A DNA stretch of 64,000 nt, from the NCBI GenBank assembly GCA_013314775.1, contig JABUFB010000005.1:1-64000 (forward strand). The letters are read 5' to 3'. This document shows, piece after piece, positions 41,967-50,788 of the stretch (the stretch's first letter is position 1; every line of letters starts with the position of its first letter). The stretch comes from Armatimonadota bacterium (lineage in GTDB: Bacteria; Armatimonadota; Zipacnadia; Zipacnadales; JABUFB01). A program made the position numbers and the translations under genes. The notes below the pieces were generated by a model. The model saw nothing but the letters and a program-made list of their open reading frames with translations, was not told where the DNA came from and did not search any database.

Positions 41967-42629
41967 TCAGTCCCCGGCCACGAGGCCGGCGTTGATACCC
42001 GCCGCGGCGACCTCCTCTTTCAACTGCTCCGCTTCCCCGCGCGATTTGACTACGGCGACATTCACTCGATGCAGGGTCTTTCCGTTGCGCTGTATCTTCT
42101 CAATGTATGGCTTGTAGCCCATTGCCGTCAGTTGGGAGAGAGTGCGACTTGCGTTCTCGGCGCTGGAAAACGCCCCGGCCGTGACCGTGTAGCCGCCCGA
42201 CCGTCCTTCAGGTTTGCCGGCGGGCTTCGGTCTATCGGGCGGAGGCTTGTCGTCGGCCTCTGCTTCACCCTCATCATCAACCAGCGTGTTGAGCGATGCG
42301 CCATCCTGGGGCTCGGCGAGATCTTCCTCGCGCTGGATGCGTAGCTTTTCGGCGTAACTCGGGTCGCGTTCTTCGATACGCACCTCGGCCTTGTCCGGCG
42401 CGCGGGCTTCCTGCTCGATCCGCGCGGCGTTCTCCGGGTCCATGTCCGCCTGGGCCACGATTCGCGGGGCGCCGGGCGACATATCAAGAGTCCCAAGCCG
42501 TTTCCCCAACCAGTCGCGGCCAACCCGGAAGCCAAGGAAGGCCACGATGGCTGCAATAAAGATGACCACGGACCAGAAAGTCACCGATTCCGCCAGGGCG
42601 CTGGGCTCGCGGCGACGTCTGCGGGGCAT
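41967..42629 (-). CDS. SPOR-domain membrane protein
   Basis: 220 aa from the ATG at 42629, with ggaggtg 8 nt upstream. A basic N-terminus leads to one membrane helix (VTFWSVVIFIAAIVAFLGF), then a charged, coiled-coil-prone linker and a C-terminal SPOR domain (YTVTAGAFSSAENASRTLSQ; GYKPYIEKI; LHRVNVAVVKSRGEAEQLK). SPOR domains bind denuded glycan strands at the division septum, so a role in division or wall remodelling is likely. It heads a minus-strand group with a 3-TM protein and a PqqD protein. Confidence 0.82.
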   Translation of the reverse strand: MPRRRRREPSALAESVTFWSVVIFIAAIVAFLGFRVGRDWLGKRLGTLDMSPGAPRIVAQADMDPENAARIEQEARAPDKAEVRIEERDPSYAEKLRIQREEDLAEPQDGASLNTLVDDEGEAEADDKPPPDRPKPAGKPEGRSGGYTVTAGAFSSAENASRTLSQLTAMGYKPYIEKIQRNGKTLHRVNVAVVKSRGEAEQLKEEVAAAGINAGLVAGD

Positions 42630-42813
42630 GCACGACACCTCCAGCCGGCGGGGGCGCATTGGGGGCTGCGAAGCAGTGCGCCGGCGCGTGGATTCTAACA
42701 CGGGAGCGGAACAGGCGGCAAGCGCCGTGTCCGTGAGAGAGAAAAGAGGACGATAGGTCTTGCAAATCCCCGGTAATTTACAGATAAATCCCCAGTTTTG
42801 CCGCACGGTTGCG

Positions 42814-42842
42814 TTGACCTCGGTAGCTAATCTGATTACTAT
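42814..42842 (+). promoter_or_regulatory. Sigma-70 promoter for the first PEP-CTERM gene
   Basis: ttgacc and tactat with exactly 17 bp between them, 45 bp before the ATG at 42887. This is the best promoter match in the divergent gap between the SPOR and PEP-CTERM genes. Confidence 0.75.
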
Positions 42843-42886
42843 ATTGCGTGGATACTTTGTTTGCAGCACGCCAAGGAGGGGCAGCG

Positions 42887-43567
42887 ATGATCCGGGTCAC
42901 CATTCTCGCCATCGCTCTCGCGGTTACGTCCGTAACAGCCCAGGCCGCCCTCATCTCCTGGGCCGCCTCGCCTGATGTCCCGGACGCCGACGATGCCTTT
43001 CAGTACAGCCAGCCGCTGGTGGCTCTCTTGAACGGCCAGGACATCTACCCCGGCCTGTGGTGGGACGATGTGGCCGGCAAGCGGTACTTCCGGCTGGACA
43101 TTCAGGGGACGCCGTCCGGTGGAAGCGACTATGCAGAGATCTATGGGATCTACATCGACGCGATTCCGGGCGGCTCAGACGGCCCGACCGATGCACTGGA
43201 CTACATCCCGGACGAGCTTACGGGGATTGACTATATCCTTGACATGCATTACAGCCCGACCCTGGGCTGGTTTGAGCATTTCCATACCTGGACCGGCGTG
43301 ACATGGACCGTCGCGACCCCCGACCTCACCCAGCGTTCCAATAGCGACAAGCAGCTTGAGTGGGGACAGGACCTCGCCGACTTTGCGGTGGCCGGCGGCT
43401 GGACCTTCTGGGGTGCAACTCACTCCGCTGGTGGCGCGGGCAATCCGGACGTGACCCACGACCTGACTGAGGCGGGAGCCGTTCCCGAGCCCGGCACGGT
43501 CGCCTTGTTTGGCCTGGGACTGGCCGCGGTTGCCTGCATCCGCCGCCGCAGAGTCACCGGAAGCTGA
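42887..43567 (+). CDS. PEP-CTERM sorting-domain protein
   Basis: 226 aa from the ATG at 42887, directly after aaggagggg. It has a signal peptide (VTILAIALAVTSVTAQA). The mature region is acidic and beta-rich with no recognised enzyme motif. The C-terminus has the exosortase signal AVPEPGTVALFGLGLAAVA followed by RRRR, so the protein should be processed by exosortase and linked to extracellular material. No exosortase gene is in the window. Confidence 0.88.
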   Translation: MIRVTILAIALAVTSVTAQAALISWAASPDVPDADDAFQYSQPLVALLNGQDIYPGLWWDDVAGKRYFRLDIQGTPSGGSDYAEIYGIYIDAIPGGSDGPTDALDYIPDELTGIDYILDMHYSPTLGWFEHFHTWTGVTWTVATPDLTQRSNSDKQLEWGQDLADFAVAGGWTFWGATHSAGGAGNPDVTHDLTEAGAVPEPGTVALFGLGLAAVACIRRRRVTGS

Positions 43568-43590
43568 CGTTTCATACTCGCATCCCATTC

Positions 43591-43620
43591 CGGGCCTCGC
43601 GATTTCCGCGGGGCCCGTTT
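43591..43620 (+). terminator. Intrinsic terminator after the PEP-CTERM gene
   Basis: cgggcctcgcg pairs with cgcggggcccg (11 bp, one T-G) around a 5-nt loop, and ttt follows. It lies 23 nt after the stop at 43567. Confidence 0.75.
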
Positions 43621-43652
43621 CGGTTCTGTACCGGTTTGCGTGGCCCCGCGGG

Positions 43653-43681
43653 TTGGCATCGGCGCCGCATCAGGTTATAAT
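43653..43681 (+). promoter_or_regulatory. Sigma-70 promoter of the ABC/propeller operon
   Basis: ttggca and a perfect tataat with 17-bp spacing, 45 bp before the ATG at 43727. It lies just after the terminator of the upstream gene, so it starts a separate transcription unit. Confidence 0.8.
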
Positions 43682-43726
43682 CCTTTGAAATTGAACCATG
43701 CCGCAGACGGTGCAGGTTAGGCTCCG

Positions 43727-44845
43727 ATGAAGCGATACTTGTTCATTGTGGCCCTGGCCGTTGTCCTGGTCGGGGCCGTTTGCATGCGAGGACGAGCGCG
43801 ACCAATCGCGATCCTGGACGGACAGGTTCGTCAGATCGTGGCCGGGCCGCGCGGCGTCTTCTGGATCGAGACTCCGATGCCCGGCGATGGCGGGTCGGCC
43901 GGTGATGGACCGTGCCGGGTCGTGGGCGTTCCTCACGGAGGAGGCCGGCCGGTGGTCGTTGCGCAGGAATATGACCTGCGTTCCCTGTTCCTCGACGACG
44001 ACCGCTTGCTGATCATCGGCTCCACCGGCCCGGAGATCGATAGTGGGCAACTGATCGTACTCGACCTGAACTCCGGCCGGCGCACGGTGCACAGCGGTCT
44101 GCACAGGCCCTGTGGCATCTGGGCCCGTGGCGAGCGCATTTGCTGGGCCGAGGGGCGCGAAGCCCGTGGGGCATCGGTCGTGCATGTCCCTGTGCTCCAG
44201 CATCTCCAGGCCATTCGGGCGGGAAACGGGAATCCCGCGACGGCGCGGCTGCTCGGGGTGGCGGAGAGCTCCCGCCCCCATTTCTCGGGCCAAATCCTCG
44301 GGTCTGATGGCACCTACTACTACTGGGCCGAGCGCGTCGGCGAAGGGTTGTCGGAGGGTGCGACAACGCTGCGGCGTTGCCCCGAGAACGGCGGGGAAGT
44401 CGAGACACTGGGACGAGCGGCGGGGCCGAATGTGGGTCTGCTCACGCCCGACAGCCTTGTCTGGACCGCATATTCCGAGGAAATGAACAGCCCCGGGTCT
44501 GGACGGTGCGCCCGGATGCTGCCGCTGAAGGGTGGGCAAGCCAGGACAGTCACGGACTGGCTGCCCTCGAGCGGAACATTAGTCTCGGTGGGTCGCACTG
44601 TGTGGTACGGTGGCGCCGGCTACCTGTGGCGCATACCCGATGAACTCGACGAGCCGGTTCCGGTCGCACGCACCGGCGCGGTAGGGCCCGGACAGGCCGC
44701 CGTGTATGGGGGCAATACATATTCGCAGGAGCAACTGAATGACAAGGCGGTGGTCATGCGCCGGCCCATCTCGCCGTGGGGCCGCGTTCGAGCTGCCCTG
44801 ACCCTCCCTGGATCATTGAAAGCAGCCGGGCAGGTGGCGCAATGA
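43727..44845 (+). CDS. Membrane-anchored beta-propeller-like protein, first gene of the ABC operon
   Basis: 372 aa. An N-terminal anchor (YLFIVALAVVLVGAVCM) is followed by a beta-rich chain with propeller-like blades (IVAGPRGVFWIETPMPGDGG; YDLRSLFLDDDRLLIIGSTG; GIWARGERICWAEGRE; QILGSDGTYYYWAER). No catalytic site is visible. The stop overlaps the ATG of the next gene by 4 bp (atga), so the two are coupled. It may sense or bind an extracytoplasmic partner of the ABC permeases. Confidence 0.68.
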   Translation: MKRYLFIVALAVVLVGAVCMRGRARPIAILDGQVRQIVAGPRGVFWIETPMPGDGGSAGDGPCRVVGVPHGGGRPVVVAQEYDLRSLFLDDDRLLIIGSTGPEIDSGQLIVLDLNSGRRTVHSGLHRPCGIWARGERICWAEGREARGASVVHVPVLQHLQAIRAGNGNPATARLLGVAESSRPHFSGQILGSDGTYYYWAERVGEGLSEGATTLRRCPENGGEVETLGRAAGPNVGLLTPDSLVWTAYSEEMNSPGSGRCARMLPLKGGQARTVTDWLPSSGTLVSVGRTVWYGGAGYLWRIPDELDEPVPVARTGAVGPGQAAVYGGNTYSQEQLNDKAVVMRRPISPWGRVRAALTLPGSLKAAGQVAQ

Positions 44846-46014
44846 GACAGCAGCTATCGCCCCCGCTGGTCGCGGCCGTCGTGGTGCTCACATTCCTCGC
44901 AGTTCTCACCGGTTACTGGAAAGGTCTTCTGCGAGACAAAGAGGGTGGGGGAACTGGAGAGATGGCTGGTGGCGGCGCGATGCCACCGCCGCCCCTTGTT
45001 GGCTTGCCGGGCGTACAAGTGAGCACTGTCGCCGGTCCGGCTCCGCAGGTCGCCGGGGCACTGGACATCTCTCACCGCGACGGTTTCGGCAACGACGCCC
45101 GCTTTGACGGTCCCTCCGGAATCGCTATTGCGCGGGACGGCAGCCTGCTGGTCTCCGACGCGCGCAACCATCGGCTGCGCAGGATTGGGCCAGACGGGCA
45201 AGTGAAGACTCTTGCCGGCAGTGGCCCCGTCTCGACCGTCACCGGCGCCCATTTGGACGGCCCCGCAACAGGCGCCCGCTTCTGGTGTCCAGTGGGGCTG
45301 GGGGAGACGCCGGATGGGGCGGTGGTCCTCGCTGATGCCGGTAACCACCGCGTCCGTCGCCTGAGTGGAGGGACCGTGACCACCCTGTCCGGTGGCGACA
45401 CCCCCGAAGACAGCCTCGGGCTGCCGTCCGGAGCTCTCGCGGATGGTCCCGGTGCAGTCGCGCGGTTCGCATACCCGACAGATGTCGCGGTCATGCCCGA
45501 AGGCTCTGTGCTGGTGGTGGATACTGGCAACCGGCGCGTAAGGCGGGTAGCCCCCGACGGATCGACCAGTACTTACGCCGACTTGTCTGCCGCAGGCGCC
45601 AGGGAGCCGTGCGGGATCGCATTGAACGCGTCAGGAGTGGCTTTCGTGGCCGACCCGGCGGCCCAGGCGATCTTCGAGGTTCAGCCCGGCGGCGGTGTGA
45701 GCAGGCTTCCGGGCCCGGTTCCCAGCCCGATCTGGATTCGCCCCACGGGAGTCGCCGTGGCCCCTTCCGGGGTGCTGTATGTCACCGACACGGGCAGCCA
45801 CTGCCTCATGCGCGTTCCCCCGGGTGGCGCTCCACAACTGATCGCAGGGGTGGTCTCTGTGGACGCTCCCGGTCCGGGCTACGGCAATGGCCAGGGCGAC
45901 ACCGCCAAGTTCTCGGCTCCTTGCGATATCGCAATCGGGCCGGATGGTGCTGTGTACATTGCGGATTTCGGCAACAACTGCGTTCGCAAGGTCGTCATCC
46001 CTCCGGGTATCTGA
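44842..46014 (+). CDS. Membrane-anchored NHL-repeat beta-propeller protein
   Basis: 390 aa from the ATG at 44842. One N-terminal membrane helix (LVAAVVVLTFLAVLTGYW) is followed by six NHL repeats, each with a pattern like FDGPSGIAIARDGSLLVSDA then RNHRLRRI. Later repeats are VLADAGNHRVRRL, VVDTGNRRVRRV, YVTDTGSHCLMRV and YIADFGNNCVRKV. NHL propellers bind proteins or act as extracytoplasmic sensors. It sits directly before the ABC ATPase gene. Confidence 0.85.
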   Translation: MRQQLSPPLVAAVVVLTFLAVLTGYWKGLLRDKEGGGTGEMAGGGAMPPPPLVGLPGVQVSTVAGPAPQVAGALDISHRDGFGNDARFDGPSGIAIARDGSLLVSDARNHRLRRIGPDGQVKTLAGSGPVSTVTGAHLDGPATGARFWCPVGLGETPDGAVVLADAGNHRVRRLSGGTVTTLSGGDTPEDSLGLPSGALADGPGAVARFAYPTDVAVMPEGSVLVVDTGNRRVRRVAPDGSTSTYADLSAAGAREPCGIALNASGVAFVADPAAQAIFEVQPGGGVSRLPGPVPSPIWIRPTGVAVAPSGVLYVTDTGSHCLMRVPPGGAPQLIAGVVSVDAPGPGYGNGQGDTAKFSAPCDIAIGPDGAVYIADFGNNCVRKVVIPPGI

Positions 46015-46046
46015 TCTCGCGACACTCACGCCGGGAGGTGCGCGCG

Positions 46047-46937
46047 TTGCGCATCGAAGTCGACAAGCTATCGAAAACCTACGAGGGCGGGATCAAGGCG
46101 CTCCTGCCCCTGGACTTATCCATCACCGACGGCGTGTATGCGCTCCTGGGCCCGAACGGTTCGGGCAAGACAACGTTCATGCGCATCCTGGCGACCCTGC
46201 TGGAGCCGACCGCGGGCACCGCGCACATCGATGGGCTGGATCTGCGCCGAGACCGCCTGGAGATCCGGCGGATGCTGGGCTACCTGCCCCAGGATTTCGG
46301 CTTCTACCCGACGCTGACGGTGGCTGAACAGCTGGATTACATGGCTCTCCTGTGTGATCTCGGGACCCCTGCACGCCGACGCGAGGCTGTGGACAGGTGT
46401 CTTCATGAGGTGAACATGGCTCAGTACGCTGACCGCAAGGTGGGCGGTCTGTCCGGGGGGATGCGCCAACGCCTGGGCATCGCGCAGGCTCTACTCAACC
46501 ATCCGCGCCTGCTGATCATCGACGAGCCCACGGCCGGCCTGGACCCCGAGGAGCGCATCCGCATCCGCAGCCTCTTGGCGGAACTGGGCGGGGACCGCAT
46601 CGTTATTCTGTCCACTCACATTGTGGCAGACGTTGAGGCGACCGCGGACAATGTCTGTGTCCTGCGTTTCGGGGTCAATCTGTTCACGGGGACCACAGAG
46701 GAATTGGTTGAGCGGGTACGCGGCAAAGTCTGGATGATGGATATCGACCCCAGCGAGCTGCGGGAGGTCAAAGAGCGGTACACCTTCACGGGGGTCTACC
46801 GCACGGCCGAGGGCATGAAGATCCGGCTGCTGGCCGACGATGTAAACGATCCCCGTGCGCGCCCGGACGAGCCCACACTCGAGGACGGATACATCGGGGA
46901 GGTGGAGCGCGCCCGTGCTCTGGCGGCTGAGGTATAG
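46047..46937 (+). CDS. ABC transporter ATP-binding protein (ABC-2 type exporter)
   Basis: 296 aa from a TTG with gggaggtg 6 nt upstream. Walker A is LLGPNGSGKTT, the Q-loop is YLPQDFGFYPTLT, the ABC signature is LSGGMRQRLGIAQAL, Walker B is LLIIDEPTAGLDPEE and the switch His is in ILSTHIV. The C-terminal extension is of the kind found in ABC-2 exporters. It energises the two permeases encoded next. Its 3' end overlaps the first permease gene by 23 bp. Confidence 0.93.
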   Translation: MRIEVDKLSKTYEGGIKALLPLDLSITDGVYALLGPNGSGKTTFMRILATLLEPTAGTAHIDGLDLRRDRLEIRRMLGYLPQDFGFYPTLTVAEQLDYMALLCDLGTPARRREAVDRCLHEVNMAQYADRKVGGLSGGMRQRLGIAQALLNHPRLLIIDEPTAGLDPEERIRIRSLLAELGGDRIVILSTHIVADVEATADNVCVLRFGVNLFTGTTEELVERVRGKVWMMDIDPSELREVKERYTFTGVYRTAEGMKIRLLADDVNDPRARPDEPTLEDGYIGEVERARALAAEV

Positions 46938-48201
46938 AGTTCTTCCTATAGCCAGGTACGAGATGCTGCTGGGGCTGCGCAGCGCCTCCGGGCTGACGCT
47001 GCTGGGCGTGTGCCTGCTGGTGGGGCTTGTCTTGGGGGCCCGTTCCGGAATGACCCCGGCGGCCGTTTCCTATCAGGTCGGACGCATGGGCGCGATTCTG
47101 CTGGGATTCCTGTGTCTGCCACTCATGGCAGGCGCTGCCCGTAGAGATCAGCAGACCCTTGCCTCGGATGTCGTCCAATCTCGTCCACACCAGGCCCACG
47201 ACCTGCTGCTCTCCCGCTTCCTGGGCAATCTGGGAGTGGCGCTTTGTCTTTTGGTTGCCTTGGCCGTATTCACTTTTGCGGCCCAGGCGGCTCTCGCCGG
47301 GTCACCTCCGCCGGGCGCGGGGCCGAGGATTGCCCCCATGGCACTCATCGACGGCATACTCGCGGGTGCGTTGCCGCTTGTGGTTCTGTGCGCTCTCGGG
47401 TATTGCGCCGGCGACCTGCTGCAGAACACTCTTTCCGCCGCGATCATCGCTCTTTACTGGATCTTGGTGCTGCTGGGGCGCGATTATCTGTCGCGGATAT
47501 TCGACTTCTCCTTGTCGCAGAACGCGGCGGTCTACCTGCTGCTGTCAGCCGGCGTCGTTGCCGCGTCCATGGCGGTGGCTCGCTACCGTCAGGGCCTGTC
47601 GAATGCTCGCCGGGCCAACGTGCCTCTGGTAGCAGCGGCCCTGCTTGCCGCGGGGCTTATCTTGGCCGTTCGGTTCGTGCTCACGCGCCACGATCCCCCG
47701 ATGAGCGCGCACCCGTTGGCCCAGCAGGTGGCCAGCCAGAGCATCCGATCCGGCCGCCTGCCCGGTTTCTGGCTCAAAGACCAGCATGGCAAGCGCGTGG
47801 CGCTGAGCGATTACGAGGGCAAGTGCCTCGTGGTTGGTTTCTGGTCGCCTGGCCAGCCCGATGTCGCCCATGTGCTTGGAGCCTGGCAGCGCATCCACGA
47901 GGAATATGGAGACAAGGGCGTCCAGGTAGTGGCCGTCTGCCTGTCCGATGACTGGAGCGTCGGCGCACGATTCGCACGGAGCAGCCGTTTGAGCTACCCT
48001 GTTGTTACCGACACAGGGACGCACTGGGCCGAGAACATCGAGGATTCATCGCCGCTTGCCGAGGCATACGAGATCAGCAGCTTGCCTTGCACAATGATCG
48101 CCGACCGAAACCGTTATCTGGTGCAGCGCCTGGAAGCCCAGGGGCAGGCCCAGTATGAGTCCATTACCTATGCGCTGAAAGGCCTGCTGAGCACTCCCTG
48201 A
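46915..48201 (+). CDS. ABC-2 permease fused to a cysteine-less redoxin (TlpA-like) domain
   Basis: 428 aa from a GTG with gaggtggag about 9 nt upstream. Residues 1-260 hold about six membrane helices (GLTLLGVCLLVGLVLGA; VALCLLVALAVFTFAAQAAL; LPLVVLCALGYCAGDLL; LVAAALLAAGLILAVRFVL), typical of ABC-2 permeases. From about residue 282 there is a TlpA/AhpC-like fold: LPGFWLKDQHGKRVALSDYE, VVGFWSPGQPDVAHVLGAW, GVQVVAVCLSDDWSVGARFA, SSLPCTMIADRNRYLVQRLE. The active-site WCxxC position reads SPGQPD, so the dithiol is lost while the cis-Pro loop (LPCT) is kept. The domain probably binds rather than reduces. Confidence 0.8.
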   Translation: MLWRLRYRVLPIARYEMLLGLRSASGLTLLGVCLLVGLVLGARSGMTPAAVSYQVGRMGAILLGFLCLPLMAGAARRDQQTLASDVVQSRPHQAHDLLLSRFLGNLGVALCLLVALAVFTFAAQAALAGSPPPGAGPRIAPMALIDGILAGALPLVVLCALGYCAGDLLQNTLSAAIIALYWILVLLGRDYLSRIFDFSLSQNAAVYLLLSAGVVAASMAVARYRQGLSNARRANVPLVAAALLAAGLILAVRFVLTRHDPPMSAHPLAQQVASQSIRSGRLPGFWLKDQHGKRVALSDYEGKCLVVGFWSPGQPDVAHVLGAWQRIHEEYGDKGVQVVAVCLSDDWSVGARFARSSRLSYPVVTDTGTHWAENIEDSSPLAEAYEISSLPCTMIADRNRYLVQRLEAQGQAQYESITYALKGLLSTP

Positions 48202-48235
48202 CCGGGAGGGCCGGGCCTGCGAACGAGCCCAATTC

Positions 48236-49834
48236 ATGGATAACCTGCGCACGTTGTTCCGCTATAACGCAAGGGTGCTTCTGGCCAACAGCTACTGGCT
48301 GTTGATCATCCCTGTTGTCGCCAGCCAATTGGTCATCTTCTGGCACATGGCCATTGCCTCGCTGGTGACGCCGGCGACGGTCGCCCGGACCTGCGAACTG
48401 GTCATTCCGCTGCTGGGCGCGTTCCTCGCGGCCCACGCGCTGGCCCCCGAACAGAAATACCGGGTGGACGAGATCACCTTCGCACGCCCGGTGCCCTTCA
48501 CCCGCACCATCATCCTCCGGCTGCTGGCCTTGTACTCACTGCTGGTAATTCTCGCAGTGCTCATGATGTACGTCTACCGCGCGGGTCTGAAGATTGACGT
48601 GGCGCTGGGAGATGTCTTGCTCGCCGGCGTCCCGTCAGTGCTCTTCCTGTCCATGCTTAGTTTGGCATTTGCGGCCGCTTGGCGCAGCCCGGCCCTCGGT
48701 GTCGGCGCCGCGCTCCTGTACTGGATTGCAGATGCCTGGAAGGGCAGCGCGCTGAACCCGTTGATGAGCCTGTACGGGTACGCGACCTGGCTGCAACATG
48801 AGAAACTGGAAGACGAGCGCATGGAGTGGATCGCCAGCAAGGCGATCCTTGCCGTGCTGGCGCTCGTGCTGATTTTCGTGGTGACACGCGGCCTGCAGCG
48901 TCCTGCTTCCCCCCGGCGCTGGCAATCCGTGTTGCGGCTCGCCGTCGGGGTGCTGGTGGTGGCGGGAGTGTATTTCACGTCCGGCGCGGTCTGGCAGTAC
49001 CAGAAAGCTGCGCGTCTTGCCGCAAGTGACCCGCAGGGTGCCCGCGAGGCCTATCGTGCCACTTTCGCCCAGTACGGGCCCATTCCGGCTGCCTACCTGT
49101 TCGGCCAGGCTTTCGCCCAGTATGTCGGCTACCAACCGGGCGCGAGCCGGGAGGCGCGCGAGATCGGCGAATCCCGCAACCTGACGATCACCCGTATGAG
49201 GAACGTTGCCGAACGCTGGCCAGACGGTCCCTGGGCGGACAATGCTCTCTACGAAGTGATCCGGATCAGTCCCACGGGCGAGGACAACAGCGAGGAGGCG
49301 CGCACGGCGAACCGAGTGCTGCTTGAGACCTCTCGCGATTTCCTGAACAGATATCCCACGTCCGAGTTCGCGCCGTGGGTCGCCGCGCGGATGGTCACTG
49401 CCGCCCGGCTGCTCGGAGATGAGGAGTCAATGCAGTGGGCCTACGAGCGGTCCGTCAAGGTCTATGGGGGCTCCGCCGCGTCCGCCCGGGCGGCTGCCGA
49501 GATGCGCCAGTTCTATGTGGATCAGGGACAACTGGATAAGGCGGTGGAGTCCGCGCGCCTGGCTGCTGAAGCCGCGGCGCCCGAGGATCGGCCCGAAGCG
49601 CTCCTGGACCTGGCTTCCTTCCTGGCTCAGCAGGGCAAGCGCGAGGAGGCGCGGGAGATCCTCCAGGGCGTCGAGAAAGCGGTACAGGAGAAGCTGGCGG
49701 CCCTGGGACTGGAGGTCCTCACCCTCGAGAATGCCACCCCAGAGAACATGAAGAGGCGGTCGGAGATCCTGCAACTTCGAACTCGGGCCCGCGAGAAACT
49801 AGCGGCCCTCGATGGCAAGCAGCCGGCGCCGTGA
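48236..49834 (+). CDS. ABC-2 permease with C-terminal TPR-like domain
   Basis: 532 aa. Six to seven membrane helices in the first 250 residues (YWLLIIPVVASQLVIFWHMA; LLALYSLLVILAVLMMYVY; VLFLSMLSLAFAAAWRSPA; LAVGVLVVAGVYFTSGAVW) form the ABC-2 permease half. From about residue 265 comes a soluble helical part with TPR/outer-membrane-lipoprotein-like repeats (YEVIRISPTGEDNSEEARTA; FLNRYPTSEFAPWVAARMV; YVDQGQLDKAVESARLAAEA; LDLASFLAQQGKREEAREIL). With the redoxin-fused permease it would make a heterodimeric exporter with two large soluble domains. It is the last gene of the operon. Confidence 0.82.
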   Translation: MDNLRTLFRYNARVLLANSYWLLIIPVVASQLVIFWHMAIASLVTPATVARTCELVIPLLGAFLAAHALAPEQKYRVDEITFARPVPFTRTIILRLLALYSLLVILAVLMMYVYRAGLKIDVALGDVLLAGVPSVLFLSMLSLAFAAAWRSPALGVGAALLYWIADAWKGSALNPLMSLYGYATWLQHEKLEDERMEWIASKAILAVLALVLIFVVTRGLQRPASPRRWQSVLRLAVGVLVVAGVYFTSGAVWQYQKAARLAASDPQGAREAYRATFAQYGPIPAAYLFGQAFAQYVGYQPGASREAREIGESRNLTITRMRNVAERWPDGPWADNALYEVIRISPTGEDNSEEARTANRVLLETSRDFLNRYPTSEFAPWVAARMVTAARLLGDEESMQWAYERSVKVYGGSAASARAAAEMRQFYVDQGQLDKAVESARLAAEAAAPEDRPEALLDLASFLAQQGKREEAREILQGVEKAVQEKLAALGLEVLTLENATPENMKRRSEILQLRTRAREKLAALDGKQPAP

Positions 49835-49939
49835 ATCTGGAGCAAGAAAAGCGTAAACTCCTCTTTACCTCGCTGTGCCTCGTGCCGATACTGACCGAGG
49901 GCAAAGTGATTATCGCCGGACAACCGGGGGGTCTGCCCA

Positions 49940-50788
49940 ATGGCCTTGCTGCGCACGACTCTGGCTGTGCTCTGTTTTGTGTTTTCTGCTTCCTGTTCCG
50001 CCATAGAAATCCAGAGCGGTACCTTGCAAGCCACCACAGACGAGTTTGGTTACGTGACCCAGTACTCACTGGACGGCGGCGTAACAAATGAGCTGTGGCA
50101 GCTGTACGGGTACATTGGCAACGAATACGGGGTAATTCCCACCGCGCCGGGGAGCAGCTACTCGCAGTTCTTCGACGTGGACAGTCTCAACGTAACAGCT
50201 ACAGGCATCACCTCAAGCCTGAGGCTCAATGCACTCGGTGCAGCGGAGCTGGGACTGTCGGCGGGCGACATTCTGATCGACTGGGCGATCTCCGTTGACG
50301 GTCCGCCGGCCAACAGACTGCTTTGGTCGCCAACCATTCGGAATGCCGCCGCCTCGTCCATGACGCTGTCCTTCTATGCTTACCTGGATTTGGACATCAA
50401 TGAGACTGAAGAGCAGGACATTGCGGAAGGCGGTTTGCACGGCGGAGCATTCGGCGAAGGTGCGAAACGCCTGATCTGGACCCTCGCGCCGACTGCGGAG
50501 CATTACGAAGCCGGTCCATTTCCCAGCATCCAGTCGCTGCTGGACAACATGGCCGCAGCTTCGGACCTGGGAGACAGTGGCCTGCCGATCGGTACGCCCT
50601 CCGACATCACAGCAGCATGGCAATTCGATCTTCAGCTGGGAGCGGGGGATTCGGCGAGGCTCGACATGGCTTTGGCCACACCGGAACCGGGCACTCTGGT
50701 CCTGATGCTGTCAGGAATCGGCGCCGGATGGGTTGCGCTTGTGCGGCGCAGGGGACGAGACACGGGGAAGAAACTGGGACATGGCTAA
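49940..50788 (+). CDS. PEP-CTERM sorting-domain protein (second)
   Basis: 282 aa with a signal peptide (TTLAVLCFVFSASCSA), a beta-rich mature part (IEIQSGTLQATTDEFGYVTQ; MTLSFYAYLDLDINETEEQD) and the exosortase signal ATPEPGTLVLMLSGIGAGWV followed by RRR. It would be secreted and processed by exosortase. The 105 bp before it holds no recognisable riboswitch. Its stop codon shares bases with that of the convergent ftsA gene. Confidence 0.85.
   Translation: MALLRTTLAVLCFVFSASCSAIEIQSGTLQATTDEFGYVTQYSLDGGVTNELWQLYGYIGNEYGVIPTAPGSSYSQFFDVDSLNVTATGITSSLRLNALGAAELGLSAGDILIDWAISVDGPPANRLLWSPTIRNAAASSMTLSFYAYLDLDINETEEQDIAEGGLHGGAFGEGAKRLIWTLAPTAEHYEAGPFPSIQSLLDNMAAASDLGDSGLPIGTPSDITAAWQFDLQLGAGDSARLDMALATPEPGTLVLMLSGIGAGWVALVRRRGRDTGKKLGHG

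Noticed and set aside
49835-49939. Cyclic-di-GMP riboswitch ahead of the second PEP-CTERM gene
   Set aside because: Such switches occur upstream of similar genes, but the conserved GEMM core elements are not present here.
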